Position numbers and translations under genes: made by a program
NCBI GenBank assembly: GCA_023380915.1
Contig: JAMCSM010000058.1
Span: forward strand, 1 to 8,842
DNA from: Actinomycetota bacterium
GTDB lineage: Bacteria > Actinomycetota > Humimicrobiia > Humimicrobiales > Humimicrobiaceae
Reading direction: 5' to 3'
DNA: 8,842 bases
The notes under the pieces: model-generated
Databases searched by the model: none
The model's input: only the letters and a program-made list of their open reading frames with translations
Told to the model about the DNA's origin: nothing
Shown: positions 1-6,715 of the stretch, one piece after another
Layout: the number at the start of each line of letters is the position of its first letter
How positions within the stretch are numbered: position 1 is the first letter of the stretch

Positions 1-14
1 TTTAAAATAGATTT

Positions 15-47
15 AAAAGTAGCCTAAAAATGCAATACTTAAGCTAC
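15..47 (-). terminator. Weak stem-loop terminator candidate, distal
   Basis: On the minus strand, GTAGCTTAAG (47 to 38) can pair with TTTAGGCTAC (28 to 19), a 10-bp stem with two G-U pairs and a 9-nt loop. TTTT follows at 18-15. The stem is AT-rich and the U-tract is short, so it would be a weak Rho-independent terminator. It lies about 150 nt past the U32 stop codon, downstream of the whole operon. It could equally be chance structure in AT-rich DNA. Confidence 0.33.
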
Positions 48-89
48 AAAGTGAACAGTAATTGACATTATTTGCGCAGCAAAGATTGT

Positions 90-124
90 AAAAAGTTTTG
101 GAATTAGCCGGTAAGCTGAATTCC
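90..124 (-). terminator. Weak stem-loop terminator candidate, proximal
   Basis: On the minus strand, GGAATT-c-AGC (124 to 115) can pair with GCT-AATTCC (108 to 100) around a 6-nt loop. The stem has 9 pairs with one bulged C. It is followed by AAAA, a C and five Ts (94-90). It is the first hairpin downstream of the U32 stop at 199, so it is a reasonable operon terminator. The 5-nt spacer before the T-run and the bulge make it non-canonical. The rest of 1-198 shows no gene, tRNA or repeat that I can recognise. Confidence 0.35.
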
Positions 125-198
125 GTATAAAAAATTTTAGATCTTATTCATAATCAATACCAAGTAAAGCACTAAAAATTAAGATAGAAAAATTAAGT

Positions 199-2598
199 TT
201 ATAAAACAGCCCGTAATAAATGACCCTTTGTGTAATTTTTAAATAATGCTTCTTCAGATATGTGTTCTGTAAATTTTTTGTAATTCTCCTCATTGGATTC
301 CCTCAAAAAACCTGCAGCATTTTTAAAGATTTTTATAACTTTAGAGCACTCTTCATCTGTTAAGAATCTTGTGTCTATCTCCAGCATATTAATACCGCTT
401 TTTATTAATTTATAAAGATCAAAAATCAGACATATTTTCCTGGAATTAAATAATATAATATTTTCATTATAACCGGGGTATATCCTGAATTTATAACCTT
501 TTAGATCCTGTACATAATACTCTTTTTTGCTGTCATATTTCTCATCAAGGAACGACAGTTTATATCTTGAATTTATTATTGGATAATAGCCATAACCATA
601 AACTGAAAAATTAAAATTCTCCTCCAAAAAATTTTCCGAATTGGCTGTAACATTTGAAATTTCCTCAGCACTTAACTCCGGTGACAGGCTTACTCCTTTT
701 ATAAAATTTGGATATAAATTCTTAAAACAATTAACGGAAAGAGCATTGAATATATTTAAAGGAGATCCCAGAAAGATATGGATACTGTTACTGTTGAACT
801 CACCGGTCAAGAATCCCAACATTCCCAGATTTGAAACTAAAAAGTTCTTAATTGCCGGACCTTTTGAATCAATAATATTCTTTTTTAATTCCATAAAATC
901 GGCATCATACAAAATTTGAGGAGTTTTGATGATAAAATCGATGTTTTTATTTTCACAATATTTTTCTATCCCGACGATATCTTTGATTTTACTTCTGCCA
1001 TGGTCATCATCATTACCATAACCTTCATTAAAACCATCATAAATGATTTTATCTGCACCGGCATCTGCGGCAATAAAAGCAGGCATTTTATCATATACAG
1101 TTGCTGCCAAACTCAAATATTTTTTTTCTTTTATATTCGAAATATCAGGTTTTCCTGGTCTGGATAATGGCAGGAAAAATTTTCCCAGGTAATCGCCAAT
1201 GATGTTTTTACCCAATTTTTCTATATCAGCATATAAATTCAGACCAGTACTGACTGAAGAGCTCCACCCCCGTATATTTTTTTTAAAACTATGGTTTTTA
1301 TTTTCATCCTCATATAATTGTTTAGCTTCCAATTCAAGTTCTTTATCAAAAAACTTAAATACCCTGTCTCCAATCGAAACATTTATGATCTTGTTTACAG
1401 GAATTTTATAAATGTTCTTAGAATTTTCATTTCCCTGGTAAATAAAGTTTTTTATTACAATCCTTTCATTCCCCCTGTTTGTCCAGATTTCAATTATATC
1501 TCCACTGTTTATTTTCCATTTGCTTTTTAAATAAATTGCACTAACCTTTGATACTACTTTGACAGTTTTGCCTTTTCCCCCCGTTTTGCCTGTTTTTTCA
1601 GGCTTTCCGGATTTTTTCTCGAAATCGATGTCAAAAATTCTTCCCAGAAAATTTCCAATACTTCCTGCTTTCTTTAAGGAAATAATATCTTTAGGATATT
1701 TTGCTCTAAAATAACCGGTACCAAGATCTCTTGAAAAAATTTGAGTTATTTTGTACATATCTTCTTCAGAAACCGAGTAATTGCCAGGATCTTCATAAAA
1801 TAAATCAATGTATTTTCTGTAAATTCTGGTAATTATTCCCACATAGTCAGGAGATTTCATCCTCCCTTCCAGTTTCACAGCATTTATGCCGGTTTTAACC
1901 AGTTCAGGAATTAATTCCAGAGTGCATAAATCACTCTTGCTAAGTAAATATCCCTCCCCACATAATCTGTGTTCATTTTTATTGATGGAAATTAATTTGT
2001 ATTTCATTCTGCAGGGCTGTGTGCACCTTCCCCGGTTGCCGCTCCTCTCGCCCGTAAAAGAGCTGAAATAGCAGCTGCCGGAATAGGAATAGCACTGGGA
2101 ACCATGAGCAAATACCTCTATTTCCATTATTTTTTTATCTGAAATATCGCCGATCTCATCAAGAGTCATTTCCCTCGCAAGCACCACTCTTGAAAAATCA
2201 AGTTTTTTTAATAATTCAACTGAATACAGATTATGGATATTCAACTGGGTGCTTGCATGTATTCTTTGGAATGGATAAAGATCCCTTAATACTTTATAAA
2301 GCCCAAAATCCTGGATTATTATTCCATCCCTGCAAATCATTGAATATTCATTCAAAAAAATGGCTAATTCTTCGAATTCGGAATCCTTAAGTAAGGTATT
2401 TAATGTTAAATAAACTTTGACACTGTTTCTGTGAGCAAAAGATACGGCTTTTTTTAAATTGTTAAAATCAAAATTTTCAGCATATGCCCTTGCGCCGAAT
2501 TTCTTATATCCAAGATAAACAGCATCAGCTCCGCCATTTATGGCAGCTTTCAAATGATCCCATCCGCCTGCAGGAGATACCAGTTCTATTTTTTGCAT
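199..2598 (-). CDS. U32-family protein with two U32 barrels (RlhA/DUF3656-like)
   Basis: This 799-residue protein belongs to family U32. The family was named for collagenase-like peptidases, but several bacterial members are Fe-S proteins of RNA hydroxylation (RlhA, TrhP) or ubiquinone synthesis (UbiU/V). The start MQKIELVSPAGGWDHLKAAI is typical of the family and supports this ATG, although no clear Shine-Dalgarno precedes it. The N-terminal barrel (about 1-300) carries the U32 signature around EVFAHGSQCYSYSGSC, with Cys169, Cys176, Cys192, Cys196 and Cys225 as candidate [4Fe-4S] ligands. A Lys/Gly-rich linker (328-348) leads to a beta-rich middle (about 350-440), probably DUF3656-like. A second U32-like half (about 495-799) has lost the cysteines (YGYGYYPIINSRY at 668-680). 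There is no signal peptide, so it is cytoplasmic. By length and layout it resembles RlhA-type 23S rRNA C2501 hydroxylation proteins more than a protease; that function is inference. Confidence 0.8.
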   Translation of the reverse strand: MQKIELVSPAGGWDHLKAAINGGADAVYLGYKKFGARAYAENFDFNNLKKAVSFAHRNSVKVYLTLNTLLKDSEFEELAIFLNEYSMICRDGIIIQDFGLYKVLRDLYPFQRIHASTQLNIHNLYSVELLKKLDFSRVVLAREMTLDEIGDISDKKIMEIEVFAHGSQCYSYSGSCYFSSFTGERSGNRGRCTQPCRMKYKLISINKNEHRLCGEGYLLSKSDLCTLELIPELVKTGINAVKLEGRMKSPDYVGIITRIYRKYIDLFYEDPGNYSVSEEDMYKITQIFSRDLGTGYFRAKYPKDIISLKKAGSIGNFLGRIFDIDFEKKSGKPEKTGKTGGKGKTVKVVSKVSAIYLKSKWKINSGDIIEIWTNRGNERIVIKNFIYQGNENSKNIYKIPVNKIINVSIGDRVFKFFDKELELEAKQLYEDENKNHSFKKNIRGWSSSVSTGLNLYADIEKLGKNIIGDYLGKFFLPLSRPGKPDISNIKEKKYLSLAATVYDKMPAFIAADAGADKIIYDGFNEGYGNDDDHGRSKIKDIVGIEKYCENKNIDFIIKTPQILYDADFMELKKNIIDSKGPAIKNFLVSNLGMLGFLTGEFNSNSIHIFLGSPLNIFNALSVNCFKNLYPNFIKGVSLSPELSAEEISNVTANSENFLEENFNFSVYGYGYYPIINSRYKLSFLDEKYDSKKEYYVQDLKGYKFRIYPGYNENIILFNSRKICLIFDLYKLIKSGINMLEIDTRFLTDEECSKVIKIFKNAAGFLRESNEENYKKFTEHISEEALFKNYTKGHLLRAVL

Positions 2599-2620
2599 TT
2601 TATTGAAGATATTGTTTTAT

Positions 2621-4069
2621 TTATTTAAGATATTGAGCAATGATTTCATCAAAAATTGGAATCCTGCCAACCAAATCAGCTAATTTTTTCTCAAGATTTT
2701 CTATAATTTTTTTGTTTGATTTGATTTTCCCGAGGACATTTTTTTTATTGGTACCACAAGGTGTAACTTTGGCATCAATGCAGTTTTCAATTTTTATTGC
2801 AGTATAAAAATCATTATCAAAGTTTTTGGAAAATTCCTTTAATTTTTCAACAGAGACATCAGTTAAGCTGATATTATTTTCAATACAATATTTGACTAAT
2901 TTGCCTGTAATATTATGAGATTTCCTGAAACTTAATCCTTTTTTTACCAGATAATCAGCTGCATCTGTTGCCTCAATAAAACCGCTTTTAAGGCTTTTTT
3001 CAATAGTTTTCCTTTTAAAACTTATATTTTTCAGCAGCTTCGCAAATACTGCGAGGCTGGTTCTGGTTTCCTCATAAGCAGAAAACGTGATCTTTTTATC
3101 TTCCTGCATGTCACTGTTATAGGTTGACGGAAGCCCCTTGAGAAGCATCATAAGCTGCATAAGGTTTCCAACAACAAGTGAGCATTTTCCCCTCACAAGT
3201 TCCAGGATATCCGGGTTTTTTTTCTGGGGCATTATACTGCTGCCTGTGCAAAATGCATCATCTATGTCGATAAAGAAAAATTCATTTGTATTATAGATTA
3301 TCAAGTCTTCTGAAAATCTACTCAAATTGATCATCAGGCTGCTGCAGCAGTAGATAAAATCAAGGAAATAATCCCTGCTGCCAACAATATCCATGCTGTT
3401 GGAACCGGCTTTTTTAAACTTAAGAATTTGAGTAAGCAGTTGAATATTTATGTCATATCCGCTTCCGGCACAGGCTGCAGCCCCGAGAGGCATAAAGTCA
3501 CAATCTTCAAAGCATTCAAATAGCTTATTTATATTCCTTAAAAACTTTTCATAAAAAGAAAGCAGGTAATGCGATACCAGCACAGGCTGAGCCTTTTGCA
3601 TATGGGTATACGCAGGAAAAATCAGATCTGAATTTAACTCTGCAGAGGTCAGGATAACTTTTTCCAGGTCGATTACCCGTTTTATTGACTCAATAACGGC
3701 ATCTTTTAAAAATAATAGTTCATCTACAACTATCTGGTCATTTCTGCTTCTGCCGGTATGTATTTTGCCGGCAGTCTCTCCAATTATTTTTCCAAGTTCA
3801 TATTCGACCAGGCTATGTATATCCTCATAATTTCCAGGTTCTATTTTACCATTTTCGATTTTAATCTTTATTTCTTTAAGACCGGCAAGAACCTCTTTCA
3901 ATTCACTACCTGAAATTATCCCAATATTTTCAAGTCCAATTGCATATGCTGCTGTTCCGGTAATGTCATACAGATAAAGGTCCCTGTCAATATTTATAGA
4001 AGAAGTAAATTTTTCGGTGGTGGTATCCGGATCTTTTGAAATTCTTCCCTTCCATAATTTATCTGCCAT
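2621..4069 (-). CDS. argH: Argininosuccinate lyase
   Basis: Cleaves argininosuccinate to arginine and fumarate, the last step of arginine synthesis; cytoplasmic homotetramer of the fumarase/aspartase superfamily. At 482 residues it is slightly longer than usual (about 460). Visible motifs are the N-terminal SINIDRDLYLYDI, GKIHTGRSRNDQ (101-112), YTHMQKAQPV with catalytic-region His156, and the superfamily signature GSSIMPQKKNPD (276-287) with the catalytic serine at 277/278 and Lys283/Asn285. STYNSDMQEDK (315-325) supplies Tyr317, Gln322 and Lys325. The usual PIDRE-like loop is replaced by DINIQ (206-210), and the later SDRD/SERD loop reads GSRD (230-233). All main catalytic residues are kept, so it is probably active. 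The ATG overlaps the argG stop by one base (TAATG), and GAGAGGA lies 10 nt upstream, inside argG. Confidence 0.95.
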   Translation of the reverse strand: MADKLWKGRISKDPDTTTEKFTSSINIDRDLYLYDITGTAAYAIGLENIGIISGSELKEVLAGLKEIKIKIENGKIEPGNYEDIHSLVEYELGKIIGETAGKIHTGRSRNDQIVVDELLFLKDAVIESIKRVIDLEKVILTSAELNSDLIFPAYTHMQKAQPVLVSHYLLSFYEKFLRNINKLFECFEDCDFMPLGAAACAGSGYDINIQLLTQILKFKKAGSNSMDIVGSRDYFLDFIYCCSSLMINLSRFSEDLIIYNTNEFFFIDIDDAFCTGSSIMPQKKNPDILELVRGKCSLVVGNLMQLMMLLKGLPSTYNSDMQEDKKITFSAYEETRTSLAVFAKLLKNISFKRKTIEKSLKSGFIEATDAADYLVKKGLSFRKSHNITGKLVKYCIENNISLTDVSVEKLKEFSKNFDNDFYTAIKIENCIDAKVTPCGTNKKNVLGKIKSNKKIIENLEKKLADLVGRIPIFDEIIAQYLK

Positions 4070-5265
4070 TATTTAATAGTCCTCTCTTTTTTCCCCATTA
4101 TTTCATAAGGGTAACCCCAGATTTTAATAAAACTTTCCGAATGCCTGGGATCAAAAGCATCTTCCTTATCATAGGTTGCAAGATTAAAATCATATAAGGA
4201 ATAATTTGATTTTCTTCCGGTTATTGAAAAATTCTTATATTCAAGCTTAATTTTTATTGTACCGGTTACGTAATCCTGGCTTTCTTCGACAAAACTTTTT
4301 AAACAGTTCATCAGTGGTGTAAACCACAAACCATAATAGATCATTTCAGACATTTTTTCCTCAACCAGGTATTTGTAATGTATCATCTCCCGGTCCAGAA
4401 CCATATTTTCAAGCTGCCTGTGGGCTTCTATCAATATGACTGCGGCAGGTGCTTCATATATTTCCCTTGATTTTATACCAATCAACCTGTTTTCAATCAT
4501 ATCAACCCTGCCTATTCCATAGGCACCCGCAGTGGTATTTATTTTCCTGATTAAATCAAGAGCAGAGATTTTATTCCCATTCAATGCTACAGGAATACCT
4601 TTGACAAAATCTATTTCCAGATATTCACTGTTCCCGGGATTTTTCTTTATTTTGGTCCATTCATATATTTTCTCAGGAGGCTCAGTCCATGGATCTTCAA
4701 GAACGCCGCATTCGATGCTTCTTCCCCATAAATTTTCATCTGTACTGTAGGGGCTTTTTTTAGTTACATTTATTTTTATACCATATTTATGTGCATATTC
4801 TATTTCTTCTTCTCTCGAGAGTTTCCATTCACGCAGCGGTGCTATAATTTTCAGGTCAGGATTTAAACTTCTTATCCCCACATCAAATCTTACCTGGTCA
4901 TTCCCTTTTGCGGTACATCCATGAGCTATTGCTTTTGCTCTTTCTTTTTTAGCTGCCTCAACAAGTTTTTTTACAATTAAAGGCCTTGCAAGCGCGGTTG
5001 CAAGAGGATAATTTTTTTCATATTTTAAGTTACCCTTTATTGAGGGCAGGATGAAGTCTTTAATGAATTCTTCTTTTGCGTCAATTATTTCAGCTTTTAA
5101 AGCCTTATTAGCTATAGCTCTTTCATAAGCTTCGTTTAAATCATCGGGCTGCCCGCAGTCTACAAGGACTGCAACTACATCCATATTGTAATTTTCCTTA
5201 ATCCATTTTATTGATACCGAGGTGTCAAGCCCCCCTGAGTATGCAAGAATTACTTTGTCATTCAT
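4069..5265 (-). CDS. argG: Argininosuccinate synthase
   Basis: Condenses citrulline and aspartate with ATP to give argininosuccinate, AMP and pyrophosphate; cytoplasmic homotetramer. The 398-residue length is standard. The N-type ATP-pyrophosphatase P-loop is AYSGGLDTS (8-16), followed by CGQPDDLNEA (37-46). HGCTAKGNDQVRFD (115-128) is the family signature that contacts nucleotide, citrulline and aspartate. YSTDENLWGRSIECG (173-187) and GAYGIGRVDMIENR (247-260) continue the synthetase domain. A C-terminal oligomerisation helix is expected near the end. The ATG at 5265 is chosen because the P-loop follows within eight residues, as in relatives, and because AAGGGGA lies 9 nt upstream. Its stop overlaps the argH start by one base. 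The 69-nt gap from argR is the longest in the operon. Nothing in the sequence suggests loss of function. Confidence 0.97.
   Translation of the reverse strand: MNDKVILAYSGGLDTSVSIKWIKENYNMDVVAVLVDCGQPDDLNEAYERAIANKALKAEIIDAKEEFIKDFILPSIKGNLKYEKNYPLATALARPLIVKKLVEAAKKERAKAIAHGCTAKGNDQVRFDVGIRSLNPDLKIIAPLREWKLSREEEIEYAHKYGIKINVTKKSPYSTDENLWGRSIECGVLEDPWTEPPEKIYEWTKIKKNPGNSEYLEIDFVKGIPVALNGNKISALDLIRKINTTAGAYGIGRVDMIENRLIGIKSREIYEAPAAVILIEAHRQLENMVLDREMIHYKYLVEEKMSEMIYYGLWFTPLMNCLKSFVEESQDYVTGTIKIKLEYKNFSITGRKSNYSLYDFNLATYDKEDAFDPRHSESFIKIWGYPYEIMGKKERTIK
4080..4086 (-). promoter_or_regulatory. Ribosome binding site of argH inside argG
   Basis: GAGAGGA on the minus strand lies 10 nt before the argH ATG at 4069, within the last codons of argG (encoding KERTIK). 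With the TAATG junction it indicates that argH translation restarts from, or is coupled to, argG termination, and it fixes the argH start. Confidence 0.7.
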
Positions 5266-5334
5266 TTCCCCGATTCCCCTTCTTATTTTACTTTTCTAAT
5301 TTTCCAGTACTGTTGTTTTAAAAAAATAATAAAA
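5266..5334 (-). other. argR-argG spacer, AT-rich
   Basis: This is the only gap longer than 30 nt inside the operon. On the minus strand it starts with a T-rich run, contains a short palindrome CAGTACTG (5305-5312) and ends with the argG ribosome binding site. There is no GC-rich hairpin followed by Ts, so no intrinsic terminator is supported. A -10-like TAAAAT occurs, but without a credible -35 at the right distance. An internal promoter for argGH is possible but not shown, and no ARG-box-like palindrome was found. Confidence 0.4.
5275..5281 (-). promoter_or_regulatory. Ribosome binding site of argG
   Basis: AAGGGGA on the minus strand lies 9 nt before the argG ATG. A second GGGG (5271-5268) sits only 2 nt from the ATG, too close to act as a normal Shine-Dalgarno. 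Confidence 0.6.
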
Positions 5335-5790
5335 TTAAAACTCTTTAAAAAGTTTCACAATTTTTTCTGCACTTAAATCACTTTCAATTACACAAATTAT
5401 CGTATCATCGCCGCCTACTGTACCAAGAATCTCCTTAAAATTTGCCCCGTCTATGGTTGCTGCAACACCCTGTGCTTCCCCAGGGCTGGTTTTTATTACA
5501 AGAATATTATTTGCCCTGTCAATTGAAATTACATTTTCACGAAATTTTGTTTTGACTTTCTGGATATCCACATAAGTATTGCCCGAATATTTGCCGCCCA
5601 GTGTATAAAATTCTTCCTGCAGCGAATTGCGAACTTTTGAAAGCTTTAGATCTTTCATATCTCTTGATACGGTGGATTGAGTTACCATGAAACCCTTTTT
5701 TGAAAGCAGATCCAGCAGTTCCTCCTGTGAAGTCACTTTATTTTCTTTTATTAATTCTCTTATAGCCTTGAGCCTTTCAGATCTATTCAT
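5335..5790 (-). CDS. argR: Arginine repressor ArgR/AhrC
   Basis: Arginine-dependent DNA-binding regulator, normally a hexamer that binds ARG-box operators. With the ATG at 5790 it has 151 residues, the usual length. The N-terminal winged helix (about 1-65) has the recognition-helix motif TQSTVSRDMKDL (37-48) with the family-invariant Ser42-Arg43. The C-terminal oligomerisation and arginine-binding domain (about 80-151) has PGEAQGVAATID (103-114) and GTVGGDDTI (123-131) with the paired aspartates 128-129 that bind arginine. An in-frame ATG 30 nt upstream would add ten residues with no family counterpart; the internal ATG is preferred, with a weak GGTG 7 nt upstream. It overlaps the end of argF by 8 nt. 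Encoded among the genes it presumably represses, it is probably autoregulated. All key residues are present. Confidence 0.95.
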   Translation of the reverse strand: MNRSERLKAIRELIKENKVTSQEELLDLLSKKGFMVTQSTVSRDMKDLKLSKVRNSLQEEFYTLGGKYSGNTYVDIQKVKTKFRENVISIDRANNILVIKTSPGEAQGVAATIDGANFKEILGTVGGDDTIICVIESDLSAEKIVKLFKEF

Positions 5791-6715
5791 ATAAATACAC
5801 CAGCAATGCTTTCTGCGCATGTAGACGGTTTTCAGCCTGCTGCAGGACTATAGAGTTTTTGCCATCCAGAACTTCCGATGTAATTTCCTGTTCCCTGTGC
5901 GCAGGGAGACAATGCATAATTTTAACACCTTTTTTTGCATAGGAAACGAGTTTTGAATTTACCTGAAATTCCTGCAAATCCTTAATTTTCTTTTCGGATT
6001 CTTCATCTCCCATACTAACCCAGACATCGGTATAGATTACATCAGCATCTTTTACTGCTTCAATCGGTTCAAATTTGATGCTTACTTTATTTTTTACAAT
6101 TTTTGACTGTTCATTTATATAATTCATTATATCACCGGCCGGCTGATACTTTACGGGACAGCCGATTGTTATGTTAAGACCTAATTTGGTAAAACCGACA
6201 AGAAGACTGTTTAAAACATTATTGCAATCCCCTATATATGTAAATTTAACATCTTTTTTAAGGAGTCCCATTTCATCCAAAGTAAAAAGATCTGATAATA
6301 CCTGGCAGGGATGGTAAAGGTCGGTAAGGCCATTAATTACAGGAATAGTACCATTTTTTGCAAAGGCCTCAACTTTTTCCTGTTTGTATGTTCTAATGAC
6401 TACACCATCAAGATAAAGTGAAAATATCTTTGCACTATCCTCCGTTGTCTCTCCCCTTTTTATTTGAAGGGTGTCAGCATCAAGGTATAAGCAATTGCCT
6501 CCAAGCTGGTTAATGCCGGCATTGAATGAAAGCCTTGTTCTTGTAGAATGTTTATCAAAAAGAAGGGCAATGTTTTTTTCTTTCAGGACATTTGCATAAG
6601 CTTGTTTATCTTTTTTAACCTTATCTGCAAGGTTTATAAGATATTCGATTTCTTCTTTTGCATAGTCTTTTAAAGTTAAAAAATCCTTATGTTTATTTTT
6701 TAATTTTTCTTTCAC
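5783..6715 (-). CDS. argF: Ornithine carbamoyltransferase
   Basis: Transfers the carbamoyl group from carbamoyl phosphate to ornithine, giving citrulline; cytoplasmic, usually a trimer. The start is taken as GTG at 6715, which gives 310 residues, the standard length. AGGGGG lies 7 nt upstream and GTGA overlaps the argD stop. An upstream ATG at 6763 would add 16 non-conserved residues. Carbamoyl-phosphate binding motifs are HSTRTR (56-61) and HPCQ (135-138). The ornithine loop is DVWVSMG (230-236), with SMG marking true ornithine rather than N-acetylornithine or aspartate transferases. HCLPAHR (268-274) carries the ornithine-side cysteine 269. Its place between argD and argR argues for the biosynthetic enzyme and not catabolic ArcB. 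The last 8 nt overlap argR. Confidence 0.96.
   Translation of the reverse strand: MKEKLKNKHKDFLTLKDYAKEEIEYLINLADKVKKDKQAYANVLKEKNIALLFDKHSTRTRLSFNAGINQLGGNCLYLDADTLQIKRGETTEDSAKIFSLYLDGVVIRTYKQEKVEAFAKNGTIPVINGLTDLYHPCQVLSDLFTLDEMGLLKKDVKFTYIGDCNNVLNSLLVGFTKLGLNITIGCPVKYQPAGDIMNYINEQSKIVKNKVSIKFEPIEAVKDADVIYTDVWVSMGDEESEKKIKDLQEFQVNSKLVSYAKKGVKIMHCLPAHREQEITSEVLDGKNSIVLQQAENRLHAQKALLVYLYE

Noticed and set aside
1..198. tRNA, small RNA or CRISPR repeat in the left-end non-coding region
   Set aside because: No cloverleaf, T-loop-like motif, spaced repeats or open frame of useful length was seen on either strand.
5305..5312. CAGTACTG palindrome before argG as an operator
   Set aside because: It has only 8 bases, does not resemble an ARG box, and has no second copy nearby.
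5790..5820. Upstream ATG start for argR at 5820
   Set aside because: It adds ten residues (MRRKHCWCIY) with no counterpart in the family. The start at 5790 gives the standard length and the usual N-terminus.
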